Positions 54,872 through 63,810 are shown, counted from the first letter of the stretch. The stretch: DNA of 64,000 bases from Thalassotalea_A litorea (GCF_043642205.1 NZ_JBHZSG010000007.1:86078-150077), one strand, 5' to 3'. Notes: generated by a model from the sequence alone, not told the origin. Made by a program: numbers and translations.

Positions 54872-55597
54872 ATGGGTAGAGCATTTCAAAACCGTAAAGA
54901 ATCTATGGCAAAAACCCAGGGGCAAAAAACCAAGGTTTATTCCAAATACGGTAAAGAAATTTATGTTTGCGCGAAAAATGGTGGCGTAGACCCTGATGGT
55001 AACCTGGCACTCCGTCGTTTAATCGAGAAAGCCAAGAAAGACCAGGTACCAACACATGTCATTGATAAAGCCATCGATAAAGCCAAAGGTGGCGGCGGTG
55101 AGAATTATGAAACCGCTCGCTATGAAGGTTTTGGTCCCGGTGGCTGTATGGTCATCGTTGATTGTCTAACCGATAACACCAACCGAACCATCAAAGATGT
55201 GCGCCAGGCATTCACCAAAACCGATTCTAAAATCGGTGGTCCAGGATCTGCAGCCCACATGTTCGATCATCAGGCACTGTTCTCTTTCAAAAATGATGAT
55301 GAAGAAGCCGTATTAGAAGCTCTGATGATGGCTGATGTTGATGTGACCGATATCGAAAACGAAGACGGTATGATGACGGTATTTGCACCGCACACCGAAT
55401 TCTTTAAAGCTAAAACCGCACTTAGCGAAGCGTTCCCGGATATTAATTTTGAAATGGAAGAAATTACCTGGGTTCCACAAACTTACACCAGCATCAGTGG
55501 TGAAGAGGATTTGGCTAATTTTGAAAAATTCATCAATATGCTCAATGACAGTGATGATGTGCAAAACATCTATCATAACGCTGAACTTGACGATTAA
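54872..55597 (+). CDS. YebC/PmpR family protein (YeeN-like)
   Basis: YebC/PmpR/TACO1 family protein, 241 residues; members act as transcription regulators or, as shown for YebC-type proteins, help ribosomes over proline stretches. It opens MGRAFQNRKESMAKT as in YeeN-type members, and carries LRRLIEKAKKDQVP, YEGFGPGG and NRTIKDVRQAFTK. The start has a weak ribosome binding site. The MITE copy A ends 109 bases upstream, probably inside or close to the promoter. A strong bidirectional terminator follows. Confidence 0.93.
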   Translation: MGRAFQNRKESMAKTQGQKTKVYSKYGKEIYVCAKNGGVDPDGNLALRRLIEKAKKDQVPTHVIDKAIDKAKGGGGENYETARYEGFGPGGCMVIVDCLTDNTNRTIKDVRQAFTKTDSKIGGPGSAAHMFDHQALFSFKNDDEEAVLEALMMADVDVTDIENEDGMMTVFAPHTEFFKAKTALSEAFPDINFEMEEITWVPQTYTSISGEEDLANFEKFINMLNDSDDVQNIYHNAELDD

Positions 55598-55604
55598 TGA
55601 AAAG

Positions 55605-55644
55605 CCGACAAAAAAGCCAGCGTTAACGCTGGCTTTTTTGTCGG
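55605..55644. terminator. bidirectional terminator, yebC-family gene / puuB
   Basis: A 40-base perfect palindrome: GCCAGCG/CGCTGGC core (around TTAA) flanked by A6 and T6 and by CCGAC/GTCGG. It serves both convergent genes. Confidence 0.93.
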
Positions 55645-55650
55645 TGATAT

Positions 55651-56952
55651 TTACCAGCCTAGCTTGTCTCGCACGCCATAATACCAGGCACCAAGTTTAG
55701 TAAAGGGCACGCGCATCATTCTGCCACCCGGGAATGGATAGTGCGGTAGCGATGTAAACACCTCAAATCGACGAGTCTCACCATCGATGGCCTCTGCCAG
55801 TATCCGCCCTGAAAGATGCGAGGTATTAACCCCATGACCGCTATAACCCTGAGCGTAATAAGTGTTATCACCAATTTTTCCCAATTGTGGCAATCGACTC
55901 AAGGTCAACAGAAAGTCACCGCCCCAGGCATAATCGATTTTGATGCCTTTTAACTGCGGAAATACCGATTCAAATCGAGGTCGCAGGTACTTCTCAATGC
56001 TTGCCGGATCGCCACCGCCGTAGGTAACGCCACCCCCGAATAACAACCGGTTGTCTGCGGTTAATCGATAGTAGTCGAGTTTATAATTCATATCTTCGAT
56101 GCAGTAACGCGAAGGGATTAACTGCTCTGCCAGTGACTGTGGCAATACTTCGGTGGTAATGATTTGCGTTCCGCACGGCATAGATTTGCGTGCCAGTTTT
56201 GGCTCCAGGTTGCCCATATAGGCATTACCCGCGAGTACCAGTTTTTTGGCGTGAACACGGCCTTTGCCGGTGATCACTTCGCTTAACTTATCGCCATCGG
56301 CATGTTTGATCTCTATGACTTTCGAGTCTTCGAAAATGATACCGCCGATATCGGTAAATGCCCTGGCTTCTTCCAGAGCCAGTTTAAGCGGGTGAATATG
56401 GCCGCAGTGCTCATCAACAAGTCCACCAACATAGGCGTCGGTATTGACGATTTTAGCCATCTCTTGTTTATCAACCAGTCGCAATTTTTGATTGCCAAAA
56501 CGCTCCCATAGCGCCTTCTTTGCAGCAAGTTCATCCATTTGTTTGTCGGTAAAGGCCGCAAAGAAACCACCGTGCTGGTAATCCACATCAAGTTGGTATT
56601 TGTCAATCAGACCGCGAATAATCTCGGCACCCTCAAAAGCCATTGCACCCATGGCAGAAGCCGTGTCTTTACCATATTGTTTCTCAATGTGATCGATATC
56701 CCGGCTAAAGCTGTTAACGAGCTGCCCACCGTTTCGTCCCGAAGCGCCAAACCCGATTTTCGCCGCCTCGAGGAGGACAACCTTATACCCTTTTTCCTGC
56801 AGGGAGATTGCCGTAGCCAGACCACTATATCCGCCCCCGACAACACAGATGTCGGCCTGTATAGATTCTTGTAGGGAAGGGTAGTCTTTATGTCGCGAGC
56901 TACTGGCGGCGTAATAAGAATCGGGATATTGAGATGCAGGATTATGAGACAT
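55651..56952 (-). CDS. puuB: gamma-glutamylputrescine oxidase (FAD)
   Basis: DAO-type flavoprotein, 433 residues from the ATG at 56952 (MSHNPASQYPDSYYA, with AAAGG ahead); a frame to 57021 adds unrelated sequence. The FAD motif is CVVGGGYSGLATA, followed by GFGASGRNGGQ, both typical of PuuB. It oxidises gamma-glutamylputrescine to the aldehyde in putrescine use. It is divergent from puuC, the next enzyme; the 199 bases between should hold both promoters. The ligase PuuA and hydrolase PuuD are not in the window. Confidence 0.87.
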   Translation of the reverse strand: MSHNPASQYPDSYYAASSSRHKDYPSLQESIQADICVVGGGYSGLATAISLQEKGYKVVLLEAAKIGFGASGRNGGQLVNSFSRDIDHIEKQYGKDTASAMGAMAFEGAEIIRGLIDKYQLDVDYQHGGFFAAFTDKQMDELAAKKALWERFGNQKLRLVDKQEMAKIVNTDAYVGGLVDEHCGHIHPLKLALEEARAFTDIGGIIFEDSKVIEIKHADGDKLSEVITGKGRVHAKKLVLAGNAYMGNLEPKLARKSMPCGTQIITTEVLPQSLAEQLIPSRYCIEDMNYKLDYYRLTADNRLLFGGGVTYGGGDPASIEKYLRPRFESVFPQLKGIKIDYAWGGDFLLTLSRLPQLGKIGDNTYYAQGYSGHGVNTSHLSGRILAEAIDGETRRFEVFTSLPHYPFPGGRMMRVPFTKLGAWYYGVRDKLGW

Positions 56953-57151
56953 ACATACCTTTATTAAAGGAGGACGAATTAAGTGTTGTATATTTTGAAC
57001 AAAATATCGGATCAATGTCAATTAATCTGAATAATAAAGCTGATAATGTAAAATATATTGAATTATAAACCCTGCTTATGTAGTTTATCTGTTAAATTTA
57101 ACGAATTGGAATATTTTCGGGAAGCCTTCCGTTAATCCGTTGGAGTAGATA

Positions 57152-58645
57152 ATGAACGATAATAGTCTGGCATATTGGCAAGATAAAGCCGAACAGTTGG
57201 TGATTGAAGGCCGTGCTTATATCAATGGCAAGTATCAGCAGGCAGCCAGTGGCGAGCAGTTTGATTGTTTGAGTCCTATCGATGGCAGGCATCTGGCAAA
57301 CGTCAGTGCTTGTGGCCAGGCGGATGCCGATGTCGCTGTGGCTTGCGCGCGAAAAGCTTTCGATTCCGGTGACTGGCGCCGTTTCCCTCCTGCCAAGCGC
57401 AAACTAATTTTGCAAAAATTTGCCGATTTGGTTGAACAACATGGTGACGAGTTGGCATTGCTGGAGACCCTGGATATGGGTAAGCCTATCAGTGATTCTA
57501 TCAACGTCGATATTCAGGGAGCATTGCGCTGTCTGCGTTGGACCGCCGAAGCGATTGATAAAGTTTATGATGAAGTCGCCCCAAGCGCTGAAAATGAATT
57601 GGGTATGGTGACCCATGAACCCGTTGGTGTTGTCGCAGCAATCGTGCCCTGGAACTTTCCATTAGTGATGGCTTGTTGGAAACTCGCACCAGCGTTGGCT
57701 ACGGGTAACAGTGTCATTCTAAAACCGTCTGAAAAATCACCGTTAACGGCAATAAAGCTTGCAGCGTTGGCAACACAAGCTGGGATCCCTGATGGGGTGT
57801 TTAATGTATTGCCGGGTTTTGGCCATACCATAGGTAAAGCGCTAGCCTTGCATAATGATGTCGATACTCTGGTTTTTACTGGCTCTACCGCCGTGGCTAA
57901 ACAATTATTTATCTATGCCGGTCAATCCAATATGAAACGGGTTTGGACAGAAGCGGGTGGCAAAAGCCCAAATATCGTGTTTGCCGATGCACCTGATCTT
58001 GATCAGGCCGCGGCCGCTGCAGCTGGTGCCATTTGCTTTAACCAGGGTGAGGTCTGCACGGCAGGCTCGCGTTTATTAGTGGAATCGAGTATCAAAGATG
58101 AATTTGTCGCCAAAGTCATTGCGGCAACCAAGCAATGGCAACCGGGCAATCCGCTTGATCCAAACACTAATGTCGGCGCCATTGTTGATCAATCACAACA
58201 AACCCGGGTGTTAGGTTTTATTGAACAGGCACAGCAACAAGGCGGGAGCTTATGTCAGGGTGGCAACGCCATCGAACCCGTTGCCAATGGTTTTTATATC
58301 GAACCGACGGTTTTTGATAATATTTCCAATGACATGGATATCGCGCAACAAGAAATTTTCGGCCCCGTTTTGTCGATAATCAGTTTTGAAACCATGGAAG
58401 AAGCCATTGAGATTGCCAACGACTCTGAATACGGACTTGCGGCTGGCGTTTGGACCAGTAACTTGTCCAAAGGTCATCGCGTTGCAAAAGCCCTGCGAGC
58501 AGGTTCTGTCTGGGTTAACCAGTGGGATGGCGGCGATATGACAGCACCGTTTGGTGGTTATAAACAATCAGGTAATGGTCGTGATAAATCCCTACATGCG
58601 TTCAGTAAATACACCGAAGTAAAGGCGACCTGGATCAAATTGTAA
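57152..58645 (+). CDS. puuC: aldehyde dehydrogenase, PuuC type
   Basis: NAD(P)-dependent aldehyde dehydrogenase, 497 residues, oxidising gamma-glutamyl-gamma-aminobutyraldehyde in the Puu pathway. The catalytic Cys302 lies in NQGEVCTAGSRL and the base Glu267 in TEAGGKSP; VPWNFPL and FTGSTAVAK bind cofactor. The start has GGAG ahead. The match to PuuC over other ALDHs comes from the N-terminus (EQLVIEGRAYINGKY) and the divergent puuB. Confidence 0.9.
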   Translation: MNDNSLAYWQDKAEQLVIEGRAYINGKYQQAASGEQFDCLSPIDGRHLANVSACGQADADVAVACARKAFDSGDWRRFPPAKRKLILQKFADLVEQHGDELALLETLDMGKPISDSINVDIQGALRCLRWTAEAIDKVYDEVAPSAENELGMVTHEPVGVVAAIVPWNFPLVMACWKLAPALATGNSVILKPSEKSPLTAIKLAALATQAGIPDGVFNVLPGFGHTIGKALALHNDVDTLVFTGSTAVAKQLFIYAGQSNMKRVWTEAGGKSPNIVFADAPDLDQAAAAAAGAICFNQGEVCTAGSRLLVESSIKDEFVAKVIAATKQWQPGNPLDPNTNVGAIVDQSQQTRVLGFIEQAQQQGGSLCQGGNAIEPVANGFYIEPTVFDNISNDMDIAQQEIFGPVLSIISFETMEEAIEIANDSEYGLAAGVWTSNLSKGHRVAKALRAGSVWVNQWDGGDMTAPFGGYKQSGNGRDKSLHAFSKYTEVKATWIKL

Positions 58646-58671
58646 GCCATCTTAAGCCTGATAAATGAAAC

Positions 58672-58700
58672 AAAAAAAGGAAGCATTGCTTCCTTTTTTT
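58672..58700 (+). terminator. terminator after puuC
   Basis: GGAAGCA/TGCTTCC stem flanked by A7 and T7, 26 bases after the stop codon. Confidence 0.9.
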
Positions 58701-58955
58701 GTTTGTCTGATTCCGCTTTACATGGCTATTTCAGAGACATTTCCTAACCGTTAAGGTGCATGATTGCACCTTGGTTGTTCAACACGAATGAATAAAATTT
58801 TACCGTGATAAAAATTCACGATAATTTTACATTACTGTTTGATTTATTTTACGCGGCGTGTATTATCGAATGCAAATGACGAAAAAATAATCATAATTTA
58901 TTGCTCATTTAAACAATAAGAATAATCGCTTTTTAATTTAGGGAAGTCGTAGTTT
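58701..58955. promoter_or_regulatory. upstream region of the TonB receptor gene
   Basis: About 255 bases. A hairpin AAGGTGCA/TGCACCTT with loop TGAT lies at 58753-58772; the rest is AT-rich, and GGGAAG precedes the receptor start. The promoter should lie here. I see no Fur box or other site I can name with confidence. Confidence 0.5.
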
Positions 58956-61382
58956 ATGAACCATCGTAAATCCTTACTTGCTTTAGCCGTAGCATCGTTT
59001 TTTACCACGTCGGTGTCGTATGCAGAAGAGGCCAGCAAAGAAGATGACTATGAAGTCATTGTTGTCACTCAAAAACGTGCACAAACGTTAAAAGAAGTAC
59101 CGGTTTCAGTCAGTGCGTTTAATGAAAATTTTATTGACGATTACAACATCGATAATGCGGTTGCTTTGTCCAAGTTTACTCCTGGCCTTAATGGCGGTAC
59201 CAGTAATGATAGCTTTGTTGATACGATTGGTATCCGTGGCATTGTAACTCAGGATTACGGTATTGGTGGTGATCCTTCTATTGGCTTGTATTTTGACGGC
59301 GTTTATCAAGGTCGCAGCGGCGGTGCATTAGGCTCGTTTTTCGATATTTCCCGTGTAGAAGTTACCAAAGGTCCGCAAGGGACACTGTTTGGTCGCAACG
59401 CCGCATCGGGTGCAATCAGTATTTATTCCAACGATGCAGTTGATGGTACGGAAGGTAGCATTGAAGGTGCGTTGGGTAGCGATAATTTGCAGGAAGTCAC
59501 CGGTGTATTCAATACCAATTTAAGTGACAATCTATTTTTACGCGTCGCTGGACACTATGCGTCTGAAGATAACTATGTCGACAACCTTGCTGGCGACGAG
59601 TTACGTGGCCGTGATGTTGCGGCCGTGCGCGGTATTTTAAAATACGAAGGCGCCGATACTATGGTTCGCCTAAGCGCTAACTATGAAGATCGAGACATGG
59701 ATGGCGGTATTTATCGCTCAATATGGACCGAAGGGCCGGCGGATGCGATTGAAACCGATTTAGGTAAAGATAGTCGTGATGTGGCTGAAGTTACGGCGCT
59801 AACGTTAGATATTGAGCATGACTTTGGTAGTGTGATTTTCACCTCTCAAACGGCAATGAAAAACTACACCTGGGACTATGTTGAAGATTACGATGGCACC
59901 GCAATGCCGTTTGGTAACTATTCTCAAGTCGATGATACCGAATATGTCAGTCAGGAGTTTCGCTTAAACTCAGACAACGATTCAGACATCTACTGGTTCG
60001 TTGGTGTTAGTGCCTATAAAGAGACTATCGATTCACAGTTTTATAACGAATACGACGATGATGCGTTCTGTTCGTATCTGCCTTACTTTGAAGAGTGGGA
60101 TGAATCGTTAGCTGACATCACCTCTGATCCCGGCGCGTATTACGCCGATTGTCATGAGTTATTTGTCGATGGTTGGTATGAGCTCGATTTTGTCGATGAT
60201 GCTGATGAAATTCAGATGATGGTCGACGATGGCGATATCCCCGCACCTGGTGGTGGTGAACTGGGTGTGCGTGAAGAAGTATTTGCTCGCGGCACAAACC
60301 AGGGATGGGGCATCTATGGTGACATTACTTGGGCGATTACCGATTCCACCGATATTACGCTGGGTGCTCGTTACTCCTACGATGAAAAAGAATTCGGCCT
60401 TAACTTGCCTGAACCCGATGGCTGGTTAGGACATTACTGGTTAGTTGGCGCTCACACAGCGGGCGAGTGGCTTGATGATAAAAAAGATTGGTCTGAGTTT
60501 ACGCCTCGTTTGGCGATTAATCATAAGTTGACCGACGATATCAATGTTTATGCAAACTATTCCCGTGGTTACAAAGCGGGTGGTTTTAACACCTTCGCGT
60601 TCAATATTAACTATATGGACTGGACCGGCTTTGACGACGATGAAGAATGGTTTGACTATGAGCCAGATGGCGTCATTGATGGTATTGATGAAGAGTTTTG
60701 GGCGTCGGAATTGTATGGCGGCGAATTACCAGAAGGTAGTAGTTTAGCCAGTTACGATCCTGAGATTGTAGATAGCTATGAAATCGGCATGAAAGGTGAT
60801 TTCTTCGATAGCAGTCTTGCCGTAAATCTTGGTGTTTACTATTACGACTACACGGATTTTCAGGGGACTTTCCCAAATGCTGGTGGTGTGATTATTAAGA
60901 ACATCGGTAAAGCTGAAGGTAAAGGGGTTGAGTTAGACGCAACCTGGACACCGACCGATAGCTTACGTTTGTTTGTTGCCAGCGCGTTGCAAAATTCGGA
61001 AGTTAAAGAAGGCGAAAGTGCCGAAGGCGAATCTATCGTTGGCCAAAAACTTTCAGCACCGGAAGCGACATTTACCTTTATCGGTAGCTATAGCTGGTCG
61101 TTAAGCAGCGATATTGATATGGATCTGCAATTATCCTATGCATGGCAATCTGAAACCTTTGGTGATGAGTTCATGGGCGGCAGTGACTTGCTAGAGCAAG
61201 ATGCTTATGGGTTGCTTGGTGCGGTTGCTAACATCTACTCTGACTCCTGGCAGTTTAGTGCTTACGTAGACAACATTACTGATGAGTTGTATTACGAAGG
61301 TGCGGTTATCGATACCGGTTATACACGTTTCGGTATTGGTCAGGGCATCAATGGTGGTATAAAAGCGAAATATAGCTTTTAA
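58956..61382 (+). CDS. TonB-dependent outer membrane receptor
   Basis: Outer-membrane active transporter, 808 residues, with a signal peptide (1-23, SYA-E). The TonB box/plug start reads EVIVVTQKRAQTLKEVPVSV, the plug continues to VEVTKGPQGTLFGRNAASGAI, and the barrel ends in KAKYSF with the C-terminal Phe needed for assembly. Two very acidic loops stand out, around residues 360-445 (with two Cys) and 555-590. The type resembles the large Alteromonadales TonB receptors for sugars or aromatics. No transport or degradation genes next to it reveal the substrate. A terminator follows. Confidence 0.92.
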   Translation: MNHRKSLLALAVASFFTTSVSYAEEASKEDDYEVIVVTQKRAQTLKEVPVSVSAFNENFIDDYNIDNAVALSKFTPGLNGGTSNDSFVDTIGIRGIVTQDYGIGGDPSIGLYFDGVYQGRSGGALGSFFDISRVEVTKGPQGTLFGRNAASGAISIYSNDAVDGTEGSIEGALGSDNLQEVTGVFNTNLSDNLFLRVAGHYASEDNYVDNLAGDELRGRDVAAVRGILKYEGADTMVRLSANYEDRDMDGGIYRSIWTEGPADAIETDLGKDSRDVAEVTALTLDIEHDFGSVIFTSQTAMKNYTWDYVEDYDGTAMPFGNYSQVDDTEYVSQEFRLNSDNDSDIYWFVGVSAYKETIDSQFYNEYDDDAFCSYLPYFEEWDESLADITSDPGAYYADCHELFVDGWYELDFVDDADEIQMMVDDGDIPAPGGGELGVREEVFARGTNQGWGIYGDITWAITDSTDITLGARYSYDEKEFGLNLPEPDGWLGHYWLVGAHTAGEWLDDKKDWSEFTPRLAINHKLTDDINVYANYSRGYKAGGFNTFAFNINYMDWTGFDDDEEWFDYEPDGVIDGIDEEFWASELYGGELPEGSSLASYDPEIVDSYEIGMKGDFFDSSLAVNLGVYYYDYTDFQGTFPNAGGVIIKNIGKAEGKGVELDATWTPTDSLRLFVASALQNSEVKEGESAEGESIVGQKLSAPEATFTFIGSYSWSLSSDIDMDLQLSYAWQSETFGDEFMGGSDLLEQDAYGLLGAVANIYSDSWQFSAYVDNITDELYYEGAVIDTGYTRFGIGQGINGGIKAKYSF

Positions 61383-61413
61383 TTTCACTGGCATTTAAAC
61401 CGTCAAACCTATT

Positions 61414-61442
61414 AAAGGGACCTGTTACACAGGTCCCTTTTT
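61414..61442 (+). terminator. terminator after the TonB receptor gene
   Basis: AAAGGGACCTGT/ACAGGTCCCTTT 12-bp perfect stem with a 3-base loop and a run of five Ts, 31 bases past the stop. Confidence 0.92.
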
Positions 61443-61511
61443 GCTATCTCTAGAAAAGTCTATTCTCATAGGGTTATGTTTTTTCGCATTAAAATAGAAT
61501 TAGGAAGTACA

Positions 61512-62275
61512 GTGGGTAGAATCGTGATTTTTGGTAATTCCGGAGCCGGTAAATCTACCTTGGCTCGTAAACTTGCTTGCAAATATGAGTTAGCTCATTT
61601 CGATCTTGATGAAATTGCCTGGCACAATACCAATCCGCCAACGCGGCAACCTCTTGAACAATCTTTTGCGAAAATCGATGAGTTTATTGATAACAACAAA
61701 GTCTGGGTAATCGAAGGCTGATATACCAATCACATTAAATTATTGCTCACTCAGTGAGAATTTAAAGGCTTTTAGGCAAGGCTTTGATTGCAGAGAATGG
61801 TCGTTCCATTATCTCAAAATCAGCCAAAATCAATAACGCAGGATAAACGCCTTTAAAACTCACCCGTAGGGAGTTAGTGAGAGGCCCATTAACGGCCCTA
61901 TATTTCATTAATATAGAATGACTATATCAATAAAATCTATATTGTAACTGAACCTCTGCCCTAACTCTGAATTGTGCACAAACTTAAAGTGATTGGTATT
62001 ATTCTTATCTAATTGAATACGTAATGGCGTATGCTGATAAAGCCATCTTTTTGAATCTCAGTATCGAGGATTGTATCGATAATGCGAAACAACGCCCGTG
62101 GGAACCCCATAAATATTCATCAAAACTCGCGCAAGATGAGAATCTTCCAATGCTCCTTGATTGGATAAAAGATTATGAGTCCCGTACGGATACCTTCTCA
62201 CTCGCCTCGCATCAAGCTTTGTATGACAGTTTTTCCGGGGAAAAAGTTATGTATAGACAGAATATCAACGAATAA
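61512..62275 (+). pseudogene. P-loop kinase gene (adenylate-kinase-like) broken by a MITE
   Basis: The 5' part (GTG at 61512, GGAAG ahead) encodes a P-loop GNSGAGKST (residues 8-16), then HFDLDEIAWH and VWVIEG, and ends at a TGA at 61719. The 3' part resumes at 62000 with YSYLIEYVMAYADKAIFLNLS and RPWEPHKYSS, ending at 62275. The 273-bp element lies between. Deleting 61720-61997 (left target copy plus element) gives one open frame of 161 codons, a typical size for this P-loop kinase/FlaR-like ATPase family. A 5' peptide of 69 residues could still be made but would lack the substrate lid. The original function is unknown. Confidence 0.88.
61725..61997 (-). mobile_element. MITE-like element, copy B
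   Basis: Same 273-bp element as copy A, in reverse orientation, inserted in the P-loop kinase gene. Its ends ACCAATCACATTAA and TTAAAGTGATTGGT match in 13 of 14 positions. The flanking pentamers are GATAT (61720-61724) and ATTAT (61998-62002), an imperfect pair that would both derive from GTTAT by one change each. About 19 differences from copy A over its length by hand count. Confidence 0.86.
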
Positions 62276-62313
62276 TGGCATCAAAAATAGATAGTGTACT
62301 AGCCAACAGCTAG

Positions 62314-62328
62314 TTTGCGTCGGTCGGC
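62314..62328 (+). repeat. linker repeat, type 1, copy 1
   Basis: TTTGCGTCGGTCGGC, found again with one change at 63402-63416. Both lie in spacers between small accessory genes and are followed by loosely similar sequence (TAATTT, then TAAGC). Confidence 0.55.
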
Positions 62329-62367
62329 CTTATCCGGTAATTTAGTTAAGCGATAATCGGCCGAGTT

Positions 62368-62387
62368 GAGCGATCAGCAGTCACTCA
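62368..62387 (+). repeat. linker repeat, type 2, copy 1
   Basis: GAGCGATCAGCAGTCACTCA, found again at 62897-62916 with two changes in 20. Both are about 35-40 bases ahead of a gene start. Confidence 0.6.
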
Positions 62388-62424
62388 ACTATGGTCAAAA
62401 AACGGTTATGCCTACTAGGGAAGT

Positions 62425-62838
62425 ATGATGAAGCTATTACACTCATTTCTACTTATCATTCTTGGTTGTTTAGCATCATGCACAGATATGTATGACCCTT
62501 TATTATGGAAAAGTGGTAGCTTTACATTAGAATTTGTGGACTCTCCTGAGAATGCGAGTTTAAGATCAGACAGCACTTTAGAGCATGTAATTCCTGCTTC
62601 GGTGTTTGAAGTAGGAGCGAATGAAACATACATAGTTGCGAAACAGCGCCCCCGAAGAAATCGCTCAATTATAAATTACTTCTACATCAATACTCGTGAA
62701 TTCCCTAAAACAGGTCGTTTCAATCCTTCGCATTATGTAGTCGGCCCCCTCACTGAAACTGAATTTACGAAAAAGAGTGAAGAACTTCAGCTACCAGCGT
62801 TTTCATATTCAATTGCGCAGGTAAAGGGTAATGGCTGA
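62425..62838 (+). CDS. small lipoprotein of unknown function
   Basis: Protein of 137 residues with a lipoprotein signal: hydrophobic HSFLLIILGCLASC with lipobox LASC (Cys19). The mature part has no motif I recognise. GGAAG precedes the tandem ATGATG start (62425 or 62428). It lies between two linker repeats in the accessory stretch at the right end. Confidence 0.68.
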   Translation: MMKLLHSFLLIILGCLASCTDMYDPLLWKSGSFTLEFVDSPENASLRSDSTLEHVIPASVFEVGANETYIVAKQRPRRNRSIINYFYINTREFPKTGRFNPSHYVVGPLTETEFTKKSEELQLPAFSYSIAQVKGNG

Positions 62839-62896
62839 CAGACTGTTTCTAACACAAATTTGACGCTAATAGATTGAAAAGGTTAATGTCTCTAAC

Positions 62897-62916
62897 GAGC
62901 GAACAGCAGTCATTCA
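62897..62916 (+). repeat. linker repeat, type 2, copy 2
   Basis: GAGCGAACAGCAGTCATTCA, the partner of 62368-62387 (18 of 20 identical). It ends 14 bases before the start of the next gene. Confidence 0.6.
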
Positions 62917-62930
62917 GATTAAGGATTTTC

Positions 62931-63368
62931 ATGAAAAGGGTTATGGCTTTTACGTTAATGCTTTCAATACTAATGAACACACCAGCTTTAGCTGAAAAAG
63001 TAGTTTGGCAAAAAGACCCCGTATACGAAGTAGATATTGATTGTGACGGTAGGGTAGACCAAGTGCTTTACGGAACGATATCTAACGATTTCGTAATCAA
63101 AGTGAAATCCTCAGCTTATAATACAACCTCTTCCTTACAATTCGGCTTAGGGCAGTCCTCAAGACAGGATGCTATTTGTGGGCTGGAACCAGAGTTTTCA
63201 AAATTTGAATCTAGCTCTGAGCAAATAAAAGAATTATTTGGTGAGGAGTTCGAAGGCTATAAAGATACGGGGATATGTTTTGATTTAAACATTAGTGGTG
63301 GTGAATGTGACTCCATAAACGTTTTTTTCAATCATAAAACCCAAGAGCTAAATTGGTGGAGAATGTAA
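62931..63368 (+). CDS. exported protein of unknown function
   Basis: Protein of 145 residues from the ATG at 62931, with AGGA ahead; a frame to 62874 runs back through a repeat and is unlikely. A signal peptide of about 21 residues (cleavage after ALA) precedes VVWQKDPVYEVDIDCDGRVDQVLYG. The segment DIDCDGRVD resembles an EF-hand-like or thrombospondin-3-like calcium loop (D-x-D-x-D-G). Four cysteines in the mature part could form disulphides. I do not recognise a family. Confidence 0.65.
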   Translation: MKRVMAFTLMLSILMNTPALAEKVVWQKDPVYEVDIDCDGRVDQVLYGTISNDFVIKVKSSAYNTTSSLQFGLGQSSRQDAICGLEPEFSKFESSSEQIKELFGEEFEGYKDTGICFDLNISGGECDSINVFFNHKTQELNWWRM

Positions 63369-63401
63369 TCTTTCTTATTGGTTAATTTCCGCAATTCAAT
63401 T

Positions 63402-63416
63402 TTTGCGTCTGTCGGC
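63402..63416 (+). repeat. linker repeat, type 1, copy 2
   Basis: TTTGCGTCTGTCGGC, the partner of 62314-62328 (14 of 15 identical). Confidence 0.55.
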
Positions 63417-63486
63417 ACGTTCAGATAATTTGAATAAGCAGCCAGGGGCTTCAATGAGCGAGCTAGAGACATAGAGAAAAGGAATC

Positions 63487-63810
63487 ATGCAACCAACTCA
63501 TAGCCATCCATTATCAATACCGTTATTGGTTTTAGCTGTAGTACCAGCTATCGCGATAATCGCTTGGCCAGTTTCCTTATTTATGTCCGTTTTTATTTTT
63601 GACGCACCTGGTTCAGACAAAAATATAGCGAATTGGGTTATTCTCTTAATCATGCTTACATATCCTGTCCCAAGTTATGTTGGCTTCAAAATGGCGAAGC
63701 ATGGTCATGAGACAGCAGATTTAAAAGTGTGCTTTACAGGCTGTTTATTGGCTTATAGTCTTGTTCCTATTTTTTATTTAGCGTCGCTGTTCAGCCCTTT
63801 CTTCAGTTAA
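63487..63810 (+). CDS. small membrane protein of unknown function
   Basis: Protein of 107 residues with three predicted membrane helices (about 11-36, 48-66 and 81-104). AAAGGA lies five bases ahead of the ATG. No family motif is recognised. It is the last gene in the window and part of the accessory stretch of single small genes. Confidence 0.62.
   Translation: MQPTHSHPLSIPLLVLAVVPAIAIIAWPVSLFMSVFIFDAPGSDKNIANWVILLIMLTYPVPSYVGFKMAKHGHETADLKVCFTGCLLAYSLVPIFYLASLFSPFFS

Noticed and set aside
61476..61721. Complete 81-residue ATPase gene
   Set aside because: The stop codon comes from the MITE insertion; the rest of the gene continues on the other side, so it is a truncated remnant and not a small gene.
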